64,000 nt of DNA from Alcanivorax quisquiliarum (lineage in GTDB: Bacteria > Pseudomonadota > Gammaproteobacteria > Pseudomonadales > Alcanivoracaceae). A program made the position numbers and the translations under genes. Within the stretch, counting starts at the first letter, position 1, and every line of letters begins with the position of its first letter. Shown here piece by piece: positions 49,932 to 59,576 of this stretch. The stretch spans positions 1 to 64,000 of the forward strand of contig NZ_JALKII010000007.1 in the NCBI RefSeq assembly GCF_023051175.1, in the 5' to 3' direction. The notes under the pieces were generated by a model, which made no database searches, was not told where the DNA came from, and worked only from the letters and a program-made list of their open reading frames with translations.

Positions 49932-50966
49932 ATGGACACTGAACGACTGATATCCGCCGAAGCTGGCAGCGGCGTAGAAGAGCAGCTGGATCGCGCCATC
50001 CGGCCCTCCAGTCTGGCGGATTATCGCGGCCAGCCGAAAGTCAGCCAACGCATGGAAATATTCATCGACGCTGCGCGCTTGCGTGGCGAGGCGCTGGATC
50101 ACACCCTGATTTTTGGCCCGCCCGGCCTGGGCAAAACCACCTTGGCACATATTATCGCCCGCGAGATGGGCTCGGAACTGAAAAGCACCTCCGGGCCGGT
50201 GCTGGAAAAAGCTGGCGATCTGGCAGCGATCCTTACCAATCTGGAGCAGGGCGATGTGCTGTTTGTCGACGAGATTCATCGGCTCTCGCCCGTGGTGGAA
50301 GAAATTCTCTATCCGGCAATGGAAGATTACCAACTGGATATCATGATCGGCGAAGGGCCGGCGGCGCGCTCGATCAAGATTGATCTGCCGCCCTTTACGC
50401 TGGTCGGCGCCACCACCCGCGCCGGGCTGTTGACGGCACCACTGCGTGATCGCTTCGGTATTGTGCAGCGGCTGGAGTTCTATTCAGTGGAAGATCTTGC
50501 CGCCATTGTGCAACGTTCCTGCGATATTCTGGGCCTGCCAGTGGAGGCCGATGGCGCTGCCGAAGTGGCGCGCCGAGCCCGAGGCACGCCGCGGATCGCC
50601 AACCGCCTGCTGCGTCGCGTGCGTGATTATGCCGAGGTGCGTGGCGATGGGCGCATTACCGCAGAGATTGCGCGGGCGGCGCTGGATATGCTGGAGGTCG
50701 ATGCGCACGGCCTCGATGGCACAGACAGGCGGCTGTTGCGCATGATGATGGAAAAATTCGACGGCGGGCCGGTGGGGCTGGATAGCCTGGCAGCAGCGCT
50801 GAACGAAGATGCCGGCACGCTGGAAGATGTGGTGGAGCCTTATCTGATCCAGCAGGGATTCATCCACCGCACGCCCCGTGGCCGGCAGATCACCCAACAC
50901 ACCTGGCGACACTTCGGGCTGCGCCCGCCGTCATCGCCCGGTGCCGGCGAACTGTTCGACGTTTAA
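49932..50966 (+). CDS. ruvB: Holliday junction branch-migration ATPase RuvB
   Basis: 344 residues. Hexameric AAA+ motor. Walker [10 protein letters not shown] at residues 62-70, Walker [10 protein letters not shown], sensor 1 GATTRAG, arginine finger region LRDRFG, and the C-terminal winged helix ([15 protein letters not shown]). AGGCAGCACC precedes the ATG only weakly. Confidence 0.98.
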   Translation: MDTERLISAEAGSGVEEQLDRAIRPSSLADYRGQPKVSQRMEIFIDAARLRGEALDHTLIFGPPGLGKTTLAHIIAREMGSELKSTSGPVLEKAGDLAAILTNLEQGDVLFVDEIHRLSPVVEEILYPAMEDYQLDIMIGEGPAARSIKIDLPPFTLVGATTRAGLLTAPLRDRFGIVQRLEFYSVEDLAAIVQRSCDILGLPVEADGAAEVARRARGTPRIANRLLRRVRDYAEVRGDGRITAEIARAALDMLEVDAHGLDGTDRRLLRMMMEKFDGGPVGLDSLAAALNEDAGTLEDVVEPYLIQQGFIHRTPRGRQITQHTWRHFGLRPPSSPGAGELFDV

Positions 50967-50982
50967 CACAGTTTTCAACATT

Positions 50983-51405
50983 ATGAGCGACGCCACGCAC
51001 AGATCACCGGAATTTAGCCTGCCCGTGCGGGTCTACATCGAGGATACTGATGCCGGTGGCATCGTGTATTACGTCAATTATCTGAAATTCATGGAGCGAG
51101 CGCGGACAGAATGGCTGCGCTCGCTTGGTTTTCAGCACTACGGCCTGGCGCATGACGATTTCCAGTTTGTGGTGCATTCATGCACGGTGCGCTATCTCAG
51201 GCCGGCGCGCATAGACGATGCGTTGCAAGCCACGGCACTGGCGGAGCGCGTCGGCAGAGCAGGCATCGATTTTCTGCAACAGATCTGGCGGGGCGATGAA
51301 TTGTTGTGCGAAGGGCGCATCAAGGTGGCCTGTGTCACCGCCTCGACACTGCGCCCACGGGCGTTACCGGATGCGCTGCGAAAGGCCATGCAGCATGAAA
51401 GCTGA
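50983..51405 (+). CDS. ybgC: Acyl-CoA thioesterase YbgC
   Basis: 140 residues from ATG 50983. Hotdog-fold thioesterase of the tol-pal operon: RVYIEDTDAGGIVYYVNYLKFMERARTEWLRSLGF holds the catalytic Asp (DTDAGG). In E. coli it hydrolyses short-chain or acyl-ACP-linked esters and interacts with phospholipid-synthesis enzymes; its exact relation to Tol-Pal is unclear. 16 bases after ruvB, so it may be partly cotranscribed with it. The stop is 43 bases before tolQ. Confidence 0.94.
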   Translation: MSDATHRSPEFSLPVRVYIEDTDAGGIVYYVNYLKFMERARTEWLRSLGFQHYGLAHDDFQFVVHSCTVRYLRPARIDDALQATALAERVGRAGIDFLQQIWRGDELLCEGRIKVACVTASTLRPRALPDALRKAMQHES

Positions 51406-51448
51406 CCATAACCGCCACACAAGGCGAACAGCGAAGGAGACGGGGTAG

Positions 51449-52141
51449 ATGCAACTGGACTCGGACGCCATGTCCATATGGAGCCTGATCAGCGGAGCCG
51501 GGCTGGTCGTGCAGCTGGTCATGCTGCTGCTGGTGGTGCTGTCGGTGATGTCCTGGACGATGATCTGGACGCGCTGGCGCGTGATCGGCAGTGCCCGCCG
51601 GGCCGGGGCCGCGTTCGAGGCGCGTTTCTGGTCAGGCGAAGATCTCGCTTCGCTGTATCAGCAAGTCAAGAAGGAGCCTGGTGAAGCCTCGGGGCAGCAG
51701 GCCATTTTTCGCGCCGGCTTTCAGGAATTTGTGCGCCTTTCGAAAACATCCCGCGATGCAGATGCCGTGATGGAAGGCACGCAGCGTGCGATGCGCGTGG
51801 CACTGCAACGGGAACAGTCGCGGCTCAATCGTACCTTGCCGTTTCTGGCCACAGTGGGCTCCACCAGCCCTTATATCGGCCTGTTCGGCACCGTGTGGGG
51901 CATCATGAATTCGTTTCGAGCACTGGCCAATGTCAGCCAGGCCACGCTGGCCGTCGTTGCGCCGGGGATTGCCGAAGCACTGATCGCCACGGCCATGGGG
52001 CTGTTCGCCGCCATTCCGGCGGTGGTCGCCTATAACCGCTTTGCGGCGGCTACCGACGAACTGGTGGGCGCATGTGAAATGTTTGCCGAAGAGTTTTCCG
52101 CAGTGCTGCATCGGCAGGCCCACGGCCGGGGAGGCGCCTGA
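51449..52141 (+). CDS. tolQ: Tol-Pal system protein TolQ
   Basis: 230 residues. MotA/TolQ/ExbB family: three membrane segments (about residues 14-38, 130-155 and 170-195), with RVALQREQSRLNRTLPFLATVGSTSPYIGLFGTVWGIM and ALIATAMGLFAAIPAVVAYNRF as family signatures. Pentamer around TolR, using the proton gradient. The stop codon shares a base with the tolR ATG (TGATG). Confidence 0.97.
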   Translation: MQLDSDAMSIWSLISGAGLVVQLVMLLLVVLSVMSWTMIWTRWRVIGSARRAGAAFEARFWSGEDLASLYQQVKKEPGEASGQQAIFRAGFQEFVRLSKTSRDADAVMEGTQRAMRVALQREQSRLNRTLPFLATVGSTSPYIGLFGTVWGIMNSFRALANVSQATLAVVAPGIAEALIATAMGLFAAIPAVVAYNRFAAATDELVGACEMFAEEFSAVLHRQAHGRGGA

Positions 52142-52569
52142 TGGTCAAGGTAAGGGCGCCGCGCAAGCTGGTGGCAGATATCAACGTCGTGCCTTATATC
52201 GACGTGATGCTGGTGCTGCTGGTGGTGTTCATGATTACCGCCCCGATGATGACCCAGGGGTTGCAAGTGGAATTGCCGAAAACCTCCAGCCAGCCGATCA
52301 CCACCGATGACGAACCGGTGGTGCTTACCGTCAAGCGCGATGGCGGCTACTTCATCAACGTAGGCGAATCCCAACAAAGTTCGGCATCACTGGACACCGT
52401 GCGCGGGCATGTGGAGCGCATCCGGCGTAACGCGCCGCAAACGCAATTTCTCGTCGAAGGTGATGCCGATGTGGCCTATGGACGAGTCATAGAACTGATG
52501 TCGGCGTTGCAGGGTGCGGGCGTCGAGCGACTGGGCCTGGTCACCGAGCCGCCGGAGACAGGTCGCTGA
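52141..52569 (+). CDS. tolR: Tol-Pal system protein TolR
   Basis: 142 residues. One membrane helix with the proton-path Asp (NVVPYIDVMLVLLVVFMITAP), then a periplasmic peptidoglycan-binding domain (FLVEGDADVAYGRVIELMSALQGAGVERLGLVTEP). ExbD/TolR family. TGATG overlaps on both sides show tight translational coupling. Confidence 0.97.
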   Translation: MVKVRAPRKLVADINVVPYIDVMLVLLVVFMITAPMMTQGLQVELPKTSSQPITTDDEPVVLTVKRDGGYFINVGESQQSSASLDTVRGHVERIRRNAPQTQFLVEGDADVAYGRVIELMSALQGAGVERLGLVTEPPETGR

Positions 52570-53333
52570 TGAACTGGCGTGACGGGCTGCCCGCCGTCGG
52601 GGTGTCGGTGCTGTTGCACCTGCTGGTGGTCGGGCTGGTGATGTTCAGCTGGGCCGGCACGCCGGAGCTGCGGCGCCCGAAACCTGCGCCACCGCATATA
52701 CAGGCGGTGGTGCTGGAGCGGCCGCAGCCTGCGGCACCAAAGCCTGCCGCGCCGCAACCGCCGCCCCGGCCCACACCGCCCCCGCCCCGGCCCGACCCGC
52801 CTGCGCCGAAGCCTGCGCCGCCCAAGCCTGCGCCGACACCGGCGCCAAAGCCTGCGCCGGCACCTGCACCCGAACCGGCGCCGCAGCCTGCTCCGACGCC
52901 GCCACCACCTGCGCCCTCATTCGAGCAGCCTGATCTGACCGAATTGCTGGCGCAGGAAGAAGTCACCCGCGCGGAACAGCGGCAGGCCGCCAGCGAGCAG
53001 ACACCGCAGCCCGCCCAGAGCGACAGCGACAGTCTGGAAGCAGACCCGGAAACGGCAGAATATGTGGCCGCTATCCAGAGCACGGTAGGGCGCCGCTGGA
53101 CACGCCCGCCCAGCGCCCGCAATGGTATGGAGGTGAAACTCAATGTGAGGCTGGCCCCGGGCGGGGATGTGCTCAGTGTCACGTTACAGCAATCAAGCGG
53201 GGATGCGGCACTGGATAGAACAGCCGTTGCAGCGGTCAAAAATGCGGGTCGGCTGCCGGTGCCGGACGGCGCGGCGTTCGAAAAATTTCGTGAATTCACC
53301 TTTTTGTTCCGGCCGGAGGATATGCGGTTGTGA
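52569..53333 (+). CDS. tolA: Tol-Pal system protein TolA (proline-rich)
   Basis: 254 residues, short for TolA (E. coli 421). One N-terminal membrane anchor ([19 protein letters not shown]). The spacer at about residues 35-118 is made of Pro/Ala/Lys repeats ([21 protein letters not shown]), where E. coli TolA has a long Ala/Lys/Glu helix, so here it should be a stiff polyproline rod like that of TonB. The C-terminal TolA/TonB domain ([47 protein letters not shown]) contacts TolB and Pal. Placement between tolR and tolB confirms identity. Confidence 0.93.
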   Translation: MNWRDGLPAVGVSVLLHLLVVGLVMFSWAGTPELRRPKPAPPHIQAVVLERPQPAAPKPAAPQPPPRPTPPPPRPDPPAPKPAPPKPAPTPAPKPAPAPAPEPAPQPAPTPPPPAPSFEQPDLTELLAQEEVTRAEQRQAASEQTPQPAQSDSDSLEADPETAEYVAAIQSTVGRRWTRPPSARNGMEVKLNVRLAPGGDVLSVTLQQSSGDAALDRTAVAAVKNAGRLPVPDGAAFEKFREFTFLFRPEDMRL

Positions 53334-54622
53334 GACAGTGGATAGCTATTATCGTCATGGGATGGCTGAGTCTGATGGGCACACCGCTGGCGCACGCCAG
53401 CCTGGTCATCGAGATCACCCAGGGCAGGGATGATGCGGTGCCGATTGCGGTGGTGCCGTTTCAGGCCAGCGGCGGGCAACCGGCTGAAGACGTGGCCGCC
53501 ATCGTGGCGGCGGATCTGCACCGCAGCGGCCAGTTTCGCCCGTTGCCGGTGGGCGATCTGCTCAGCCGTCCGTCGCGTGGTGAGGATATCATCTGGCGCG
53601 ATTTTCGCGTGATGAAGACCGACTACGTGGTGCTCGGACGTGTGCAGCCGCAGGGCGAAGGCGAATACCGCATTGAGTATGAGCTGCACGATGTGGCACG
53701 CGGGGCGCGCCTGCTTGGTGCCAGCTATACCGCCGGGCGGGGTCAGTTGCGAGATGTGGCGCACTCGATCGCGGATCGTGTGTTTGAGCAATTGACCGGT
53801 ATTCAGGGCGCGTTCAGCACCAAGATTTTGTACGTCACGGTGAACGAGCGTGACGATTACCCGTTTCAACTGCAATATGCAGACGCTGACGGGCATCGGG
53901 CACAAACGATCCTGCGTAGCCGCGAGCCGATTATGAGCCCGTCCTGGTCACCGGACGGCAGCCATGTGGCGTATGTGTCGTTTGAGAGCGATGGGTTGCC
54001 GAAAATTTATGTGCATGAGCTGGCCACCTCGCAGCGGCGCGTGGTTTCCAGCGAGCGCGGTATCAATGGCGCTCCGGCCTGGTCACCGGATGGTGCGCAG
54101 CTGGCGCTGACGTTGTCACGAGATGGTAACCCGCAGATCTACACACTGGATCTGGCCAGCGGGCAACTCACACGGCAGACCAACAGCCGCGCCATTGATA
54201 CCGAGCCGCGCTGGCTGCCGGATGGCCGCTCGCTGATCTTCACCTCAAGCCGAGGTGGCGGGCCACAGATTTATCGTCTGGATCTGAGCGATAAAAGTGT
54301 GCGGCGGCTGACGTTCGAGGGGCGTTATAATGCGCGCCCGGACATTACACCCGACGGACGGCATCTGGTGTTCGTGCATCGCACTGATCGTGGCTTCCAG
54401 ATCGGTGTGCAGGATTTGAAACGGGGCACATTCAATGTGGTCACCGGTACCAATATGGACGAGTCGCCCAGTGTTGCGCCCAATGGAACTATGATAATTT
54501 ATGGCACGCAAGAGGGTGGCACTGGAGTCCTCGAGGCCGTATCCATCGATGGCCGCGTCAAAGTGAACCTGCCATCGAAGGAAGGGGAAGTCAGAGAGCC
54601 GGCGTGGTCGCCGTTTCTCTGA
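53330..54622 (+). CDS. tolB: Tol-Pal system protein TolB
   Basis: 430 residues, GTG start overlapping tolA by four bases. Signal peptide ([17 protein letters not shown]), an N-terminal alpha/beta domain ([28 protein letters not shown]), and a six-bladed beta-propeller built from [45 protein letters not shown] and similar repeats. Binds Pal in the periplasm; TolA releases it. Confidence 0.97.
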   Translation: MRQWIAIIVMGWLSLMGTPLAHASLVIEITQGRDDAVPIAVVPFQASGGQPAEDVAAIVAADLHRSGQFRPLPVGDLLSRPSRGEDIIWRDFRVMKTDYVVLGRVQPQGEGEYRIEYELHDVARGARLLGASYTAGRGQLRDVAHSIADRVFEQLTGIQGAFSTKILYVTVNERDDYPFQLQYADADGHRAQTILRSREPIMSPSWSPDGSHVAYVSFESDGLPKIYVHELATSQRRVVSSERGINGAPAWSPDGAQLALTLSRDGNPQIYTLDLASGQLTRQTNSRAIDTEPRWLPDGRSLIFTSSRGGGPQIYRLDLSDKSVRRLTFEGRYNARPDITPDGRHLVFVHRTDRGFQIGVQDLKRGTFNVVTGTNMDESPSVAPNGTMIIYGTQEGGTGVLEAVSIDGRVKVNLPSKEGEVREPAWSPFL

Positions 54623-54663
54623 AAGGATCTAACATCTCATGGGAATCAACAGGAGTTTTTGTC

Positions 54664-55245
54664 ATGCGCCTCACAACTTTCAATAAACTGTTCGTGGCTC
54701 TGCTGGCCTCAGCCATGCTTGCCGCCTGCTCCAGCAAGCCCACCGAAGAAGACACCTATGAGACCACTCAGCCTGTGGTCGAGCAGCAACCGCCAGCCAC
54801 CACCGAGCCGGTTATCCAGCAGCGCCCGACGCGCCCGGACTACAGCAATATTCCGCTGACCGCCGAGAACTATCACAACCACCCGTCGCACTACGACGGC
54901 ACCACCGATTCCCGCATCATCTATTTTGCTTTCGATCGCTCGGAAGTACCGGCTGCCGCGTTTGACACCCTGCGTGCACACGCCAGCCACCTGAAGAGCA
55001 ACCGCAATGCCCGTGTGCGCCTGGAAGGCCACACCGATGAGCGCGGCACCCGCGAGTATAACGTGGCTCTGTCCGAGCGCCGTTCCAAGGCGGTAGAGCA
55101 GTTCCTGCGTGTACAGGGTGTCTCTGCATCGCAGCTGGAAACGGTTTCCTATGGCGAAGAGAAGCCGGCCGCACGTGGTTCTGATGAGCTGTCCTGGGCC
55201 AAAAACCGCCGTGTCGAGCTGAACTACACCTCTGGCCGTCCGTAA
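54664..55245 (+). CDS. pal: Peptidoglycan-associated lipoprotein Pal
   Basis: 193 residues from ATG 54664. Lipobox LAAC, then a low-complexity Glu/Thr/Gln/Pro linker, then an OmpA-type peptidoglycan-binding domain: [56 protein letters not shown] and [14 protein letters not shown]. Anchors the outer membrane to the wall with TolB and the TolQRA motor. Confidence 0.97.
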   Translation: MRLTTFNKLFVALLASAMLAACSSKPTEEDTYETTQPVVEQQPPATTEPVIQQRPTRPDYSNIPLTAENYHNHPSHYDGTTDSRIIYFAFDRSEVPAAAFDTLRAHASHLKSNRNARVRLEGHTDERGTREYNVALSERRSKAVEQFLRVQGVSASQLETVSYGEEKPAARGSDELSWAKNRRVELNYTSGRP

Positions 55246-55248
55246 GGC

Positions 55249-56079
55249 ATGGCAAGTGTAACCGGCATGAAACGCCTTCTTACAGGCCTTCTGCTGGGGG
55301 TGGTGGCGGGGGCTGCGCAGGCGCAGGCCGCCACCGGCCCGCTGACGGTCGAGGATCGGGTTTATCCCCGGCCTCAGTCGTCGGCGGCTACCGATAACCG
55401 GGGTGATGCGTCACCCCGGGATCTGTCGGCACAACCCCAGGGCGGCGTGATGATGCTGATGCAGCAGATGCAGCAATATGAAGAAGAGCTGCAACGCTTG
55501 CAGGGGCAGATCGAGGAACTGCGCCATGAGCTTGAGCGCGGCCGCGAAGCCGAACGCGCACGCTACGTGGATCTGGATACCCGCATCAATGCGGTGGCCG
55601 AAGCTTCGCTGGATCAATCCGCCACTGCCCAGGCGGCAGCCGATGCCACCGAGCAGGCCAATGGCAGCGGCGCCAGTGGCGCCAACGGTGCCAGCCCTGA
55701 AAGCGACCGGGCAGCCTATGCTGCGGCGCGTGAAAAATTGCTGGCACGAGACTTTCCAGAGGCCGGCAAGGCCTTCGAGCAATATCTTTCCGATTATTCG
55801 CAAGGGCAATTCCGGCCGTTCGCCCACTTCTGGCTTGGTGAAATCTATCGTAGCCAGGCGACACCCGACCGGGCCGGCGCCATGAAGCAGTTCCAGACAG
55901 TGGTGGATGATTACCCCGATCACAGCCAGGTGCCTGCCGCGCTCTACAAACTTGCCACATTGCAGGCGGAGTCGGGCGACACCAACCGGGCGCGCGTTAC
56001 GCTCAACCGGATCGTGCAGCAATACGAGGGTACCTCGGAGGCGCGTCTGGCACAGGGGATGCTCGACCAGCTGAAGTGA
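55249..56079 (+). CDS. cpoB: Cell division coordinator CpoB (YbgF)
   Basis: 276 residues; starts three bases after pal. Signal peptide (KRLLTGLLLGVVAGAAQAQA; ATG 55267 would be an alternative start). A trimerising coiled coil at about residues 65-110 (LMQQMQQYEEELQRLQGQIEELRHELER), a Ser/Gly/Ala linker, then TPR repeats in the C-terminal third (KLLARDFPEAGKAFEQYLSDY, LGEIYRSQATPDRAGAMKQFQTV). Coordinates Tol action with PBP1B in division. Confidence 0.94.
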   Translation: MASVTGMKRLLTGLLLGVVAGAAQAQAATGPLTVEDRVYPRPQSSAATDNRGDASPRDLSAQPQGGVMMLMQQMQQYEEELQRLQGQIEELRHELERGREAERARYVDLDTRINAVAEASLDQSATAQAAADATEQANGSGASGANGASPESDRAAYAAAREKLLARDFPEAGKAFEQYLSDYSQGQFRPFAHFWLGEIYRSQATPDRAGAMKQFQTVVDDYPDHSQVPAALYKLATLQAESGDTNRARVTLNRIVQQYEGTSEARLAQGMLDQLK

Positions 56080-56137
56080 AGGCCACCGCGGTATGCTAGA
56101 ATGGCCGCTTCTGTCAGATAAGCCGGCCGGTCACATC

Positions 56138-56779
56138 GTGGAATTACGCCTCACCGAAATCTTTCATTCCCTGCAGGGAGAATCCCGCAGTGTCGGGCGC
56201 CCGACCGTGTTCGTGCGCCTCACCGGTTGCCCGCAGCGCTGTGTCTGGTGCGATACCGAATACGCCTTTCAGGGCGGTAGCCGCCGTACACTGACCGATA
56301 TTCTCGCGGAAGTGGCCAGCCACGGTGCGCACTACGTGACAGTGACCGGCGGTGAGCCGCTGGCGCAGCCCAACTGCCTGCCACTGCTGACGCAACTGTG
56401 CGATGCCGGTTATGACGTCAGCCTGGAGACCGGCGGCGCCATGGATCTTGCCGGGGTCGATCCACGGGTCAGCGTGGTGATGGATCTCAAAGCTCCCGAT
56501 TCGGGAGAAATGCACAACAACCGGCTGGGCAACATCGAGCTGCTCAAGGCGAGCGATCAGGTCAAGTTCGTGCTGGCAAGCCGCCGGGATTACGACTGGG
56601 CGCGCATGCAGCTGGATCAGCACCAACTGGCGGAACGTGTCAGCGATGTGCTGTTTTCGCCTGTTTGGGGGCAACTACCCCCGGCGCAGCTCGCCCAGTG
56701 GATACTTGAGGATCGCCTGCCGGTGCGTTTTCAACTGCAATTGCACAAGCTGCTCTGGGAAGATGCGCGCGGCCGCTGA
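56138..56779 (+). CDS. queE: 7-carboxy-7-deazaguanine synthase QueE
   Basis: Radical-SAM enzyme that turns 6-carboxytetrahydropterin into 7-carboxy-7-deazaguanine, a queuosine precursor. I chose GTG 56138 (213 residues), which starts at the family N-terminus VELRLTEIFHSLQGES; ATG 56093 lies within a promoter-like TATGCTAGAAT. The [4Fe-4S] cysteines are Cys31, Cys35 and Cys38 (GCPQRCVWCDTEYAF). SAM- and substrate-binding VTGGEPL and VVMDLKAP follow. Next to queC. Confidence 0.93.
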   Translation: MELRLTEIFHSLQGESRSVGRPTVFVRLTGCPQRCVWCDTEYAFQGGSRRTLTDILAEVASHGAHYVTVTGGEPLAQPNCLPLLTQLCDAGYDVSLETGGAMDLAGVDPRVSVVMDLKAPDSGEMHNNRLGNIELLKASDQVKFVLASRRDYDWARMQLDQHQLAERVSDVLFSPVWGQLPPAQLAQWILEDRLPVRFQLQLHKLLWEDARGR

Positions 56780-56804
56780 GCGGTGTTTATTGACAAGGTG
56801 AGCC

Positions 56805-57482
56805 ATGAAGAACGCTGTTGTCCTGCTCTCGGGCGGGCTGGATTCTGCAACCTGCCTGGCGATGGCCCGCGAGGCCGGTTACCAGTGCCATGCACTGGCA
56901 TTTGATTACGGCCAGCGCCACCACACCGAGCTGCACGCCGCCGAACGAGTCGCCAGCAGCCTCGGCGCCGCCAGCTATCGCGTGATCCGGCTTGATCTGG
57001 GCACCATCGGCGGCTCGGCACTCACCGACAGCAGCCTGGCCGTGCCGGAAGAAGAGAGCGATGGGATTCCGATCACCTATGTGCCGGCGCGCAACACTGT
57101 GTTCCTCTCGCTGGCACTGGGCCTGGCCGAGGTGCTGGATGCCGGCGCGATTTATATCGGCATCAACGCGGTGGATTATTCCGGCTACCCGGATTGCCGC
57201 CCGCCGTTCATCGATGCCTTCCGTGCGTTGGCCGCCGTGGCCACCAAAGCGGGCGTCGAGGGCCGTGCCCCGCTGATCGAAACGCCGCTGCTGGATCTCA
57301 GCAAAGGCGAGATTATCCGCGCCGGCACCTCGTTGGGGGTGGATTACAGCCTCACGGTGTCGTGTTATCAGGCCGATGAACAAGGGCGTGCCTGTGGCCG
57401 CTGTGACAGCTGTCGGCTGCGCCGGGCGGGCTTTGCAGCCGCTTCGGTGGCCGATCCGACGCGCTATGTTTCGGGTGAATGA
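56805..57482 (+). CDS. queC: 7-cyano-7-deazaguanine synthase QueC
   Basis: 225 residues. Converts the QueE product to preQ0 with ATP and ammonia. PP-loop [16 protein letters not shown] at the N-terminus; zinc-binding Cys cluster near the C-terminus ([25 protein letters not shown]). AAGGTG ribosome binding site. Followed by tRNA(Lys), which is not a queuosine tRNA. Confidence 0.97.
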   Translation: MKNAVVLLSGGLDSATCLAMAREAGYQCHALAFDYGQRHHTELHAAERVASSLGAASYRVIRLDLGTIGGSALTDSSLAVPEEESDGIPITYVPARNTVFLSLALGLAEVLDAGAIYIGINAVDYSGYPDCRPPFIDAFRALAAVATKAGVEGRAPLIETPLLDLSKGEIIRAGTSLGVDYSLTVSCYQADEQGRACGRCDSCRLRRAGFAAASVADPTRYVSGE

Positions 57483-57503
57483 ATAAAAGTTTTCACGATA
57501 CCC

Positions 57504-57531
57504 TTGTCATCCCGTAAAAAATTAGTATCAT
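57504..57531 (+). promoter_or_regulatory. Promoter of tRNA-Lys
   Basis: TTGTCA (57504-57509), a 16-bp spacer, TATCAT (57526-57531), then a GC-rich discriminator (GCGCCTC) as in stringently controlled promoters. The expected start is about ten bases before the mature tRNA 5' end. Confidence 0.75.
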
Positions 57532-57547
57532 TTGCGCCTCTTTCGGC

Positions 57548-57622
57548 GGGTCGTTAGCTCAGTGGTAGAGCAGTTGGCTTTTAACCAATTGGTCGATGGT
57601 TCGAATCCATCACGACCCACCA
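57548..57622 (+). tRNA. tRNA-Lys (anticodon TTT)
   Basis: 75 bases including an encoded CCA. Acceptor stem GGGTCGT / ACGACCC, D arm GCTC...GAGC, anticodon loop CTTTTAA with anticodon TTT on the stem GTTGG / CCAAT (one G-T pair), T loop TTCGAAT between GATGG and CCATC. Same place (after queC) as in Pseudomonas. Confidence 0.98.
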
Positions 57623-58035
57623 ACAAATTCCAGAGGGCTCGCAGTCATGCGGGCCCTTGTTGTTTCCGGCCCGCTGAGAGCCGGTGCCAGACAGCACTCG
57701 ACGTTGCCCAGCTTATATATGTTTCCCTCACTGCATTGTCCGGTTCAGCGCCCGCCAGGATACGGAGTGCGACAGCAGGCGAGCCGAGCGAAGCTGCCGG
57801 GGAGCCAGGCGACGACGGGGCAGCGGACCAGTAGCGGGGCGTGGAGGCGCTCTGGAGGTGTGCCGGCGGCACTTGGGGCAAGGCACGCGATAGTGCTCGC
57901 CGGGAAACGGGACAGGCGTACTGCGGAGAGGACGGCAGGCTACCTGCCAGATCATTTATCTGTGGTATCATACGCGCTGAAACTGCCTATCAGGCACTCA
58001 CCAACTTGTTGAAAGGGAAGCAAAACTTTCCTTGT
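57623..58035 (+). promoter_or_regulatory. tRNA-Lys / nadA intergenic region
   Basis: 413 bases without a supported gene. No clear T-tract terminator follows the tRNA. Near the nadA end lies an extended -10 element, TGGTATCAT (TATCAT at 57966-57971), which could drive nadA. GAAAGGGAAG at 58008-58018 is purine-rich but too far (about 18 bases) from the chosen start to be a good ribosome binding site. Confidence 0.4.
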
Positions 58036-59091
58036 ATGCCGATGACTGCACAGGCTATCGAGCTGGTTCGCCAGCACCTCGACGGTATCCAGGCCGTCGA
58101 CGAGCTAGATTCCGCCCAGCGTGAAAAATACCGCACGCGGATCAAGCAATTATTAAAAGCACGCAACGCCGTATTGGTGGCTCATTACTACACCGACCCG
58201 GAGATCCAGTCGCTGGCGGAAGAAACCGGCGGCTGTGTAGCGGATTCGCTGGAAATGGCGCGCTTTGGCAAGGAACATCCGGCTTCCACATTGGTAGTAG
58301 CGGGTGTTCGCTTCATGGGCGAGACAGCCAAAATCCTGAGCCCGGAAAAACGCATTCTGATGCCCACGCTGGAAGCGACTTGCTCGCTGGATCTGGGGTG
58401 CCCCGCCGATGAATTTTCTGCCTTCTGCGATCAGCACCCGGATCGTACCGTAGTGGTGTATGCCAACACCTCGGCGGCGGTGAAAGCGCGTGCTGATTGG
58501 GTGGTCACCTCCAGTATTGCTGTAGAGCTGATCGAGCATCTGGATCGCCAGGGCGAAAAAATCCTGTGGGCGCCGGATCGCCACCTGGGCGATTACGTGG
58601 CGCGGCAAACGGGTGCTGATGTGTTGTGCTGGGACAGCGCCTGCATCGTGCACGAGGAATTCAAGGCCCGTGGCGTGCTGGAGCTGAAAGAAGCCTGGCC
58701 GGACGCCGCCGTGCTGGTGCATCCGGAATCGCCAGCAGCGATGGTGGATATCGCTGATGTGGTGGGCTCCACATCGCAGCTGATCAAGGCTGCGGTTGAA
58801 CTGCCGAACCAGACCTTCATCGTTGCCACCGACCGCGGCATTTTCTACAAGATGCAGCAACTGGCGCCGGGCAAACGGTTTCTGGAAGCCCCCACCGCCG
58901 GTAGCGGTGCGGAGTGCCGCAGCTGCGCACACTGCCCGTGGATGGCGATGAACGGGCTGGAGAACATGTGCACCGTGCTGGAGAGCGACGACGGCGCAGG
59001 CCAGGAAGTGTTTGTTGATCCGGCGATGGCAGAGCAGGCGCTGGTGCCACTGAACCGGATGCTGGAATTCGGTAAATCCCTCAAGCGTTGA
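58036..59091 (+). CDS. nadA: Quinolinate synthase NadA
   Basis: 351 residues from ATG 58036 (ATG 58042 equally possible; the frame runs 65 codons further upstream into non-conserved DNA). Condenses iminoaspartate with DHAP to quinolinate using a [4Fe-4S] cluster. Signatures: [34 protein letters not shown] (first cluster Cys), [14 protein letters not shown] (second), and [20 protein letters not shown] (third Cys region). Provides the substrate of nadC at 1.3-2.2 kb. No nadB is in the window. Confidence 0.96.
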   Translation: MPMTAQAIELVRQHLDGIQAVDELDSAQREKYRTRIKQLLKARNAVLVAHYYTDPEIQSLAEETGGCVADSLEMARFGKEHPASTLVVAGVRFMGETAKILSPEKRILMPTLEATCSLDLGCPADEFSAFCDQHPDRTVVVYANTSAAVKARADWVVTSSIAVELIEHLDRQGEKILWAPDRHLGDYVARQTGADVLCWDSACIVHEEFKARGVLELKEAWPDAAVLVHPESPAAMVDIADVVGSTSQLIKAAVELPNQTFIVATDRGIFYKMQQLAPGKRFLEAPTAGSGAECRSCAHCPWMAMNGLENMCTVLESDDGAGQEVFVDPAMAEQALVPLNRMLEFGKSLKR

Positions 59092-59097
59092 ACGTGG

Positions 59098-59133
59098 CGG
59101 GGTGCGGTGTGCTCACACATCTGCACCCCGTTT
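59098..59133 (+). terminator. Hairpin after nadA, probable terminator
   Basis: Outer stem CGGGGTGC / GCACCCCG (8 bp, perfect) with an inner GTGTG / CACAC stem, then only TTTC. Strong hairpin, weak T tract, seven bases after the stop. Confidence 0.5.
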
Positions 59134-59346
59134 CGTGCTCTCTCGGGTAGCTGTTTGCAGACCCGCCTCGGTTATCATCCTTGCTATGGTCCATGTCGAT
59201 GCCAAACCGTGTTCGGCGGTTTTCGCTGGCTGATGTGAAGGCAAAAGCACTCCCTTGCGCAAGTGTTTTCATGGCCTTTGACCAGGCTCCCCAGTGTTGA
59301 AGACCGGACGTTTTCGGGCGCTTTTCCTGATCCATGGGGAAGCCTG

Positions 59347-59430
59347 GCGCCTCTCTCAGGCACCTCTCTCAGGCACATAACTCGGACACCTCTCTCTGCC
59401 ACCTTTCTGTGGCACCTGCCTCGGGCGCGG
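59347..59430. repeat. Degenerate 13-bp minisatellite
   Basis: Units like GCACCTCTCTCAG: GCGCCTCTCTCAG, GCACCTCTCTCAG, GCACATAACTCGG, ACACCTCTCTCTGCC, ACCTTTCTGTGG, CACCTGCCTCGGG. It lies in the 485-base gap between nadA and the rhombosortase gene; the rest of that gap shows no gene or RNA I can name. Confidence 0.65.
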
Positions 59431-59576
59431 CGCTTTCGCCGGGCGGCACAATTGTTTGGCTGGCACCTTCGCCTGGCACGGCATTTTCATTGTGTCCGGT
59501 GCCGCGGCCGGCGTTGGCACCTTGCTGTCGTTTTTCCCCTATACTTTGCGGTTTGTGATACGCGGAAATCTGCCCC

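Noticed and set aside
57841-58035. N-terminal extension of NadA
   Set aside because: 65 extra codons without similarity to NadA and overlapping a likely promoter; the family starts near 58036.
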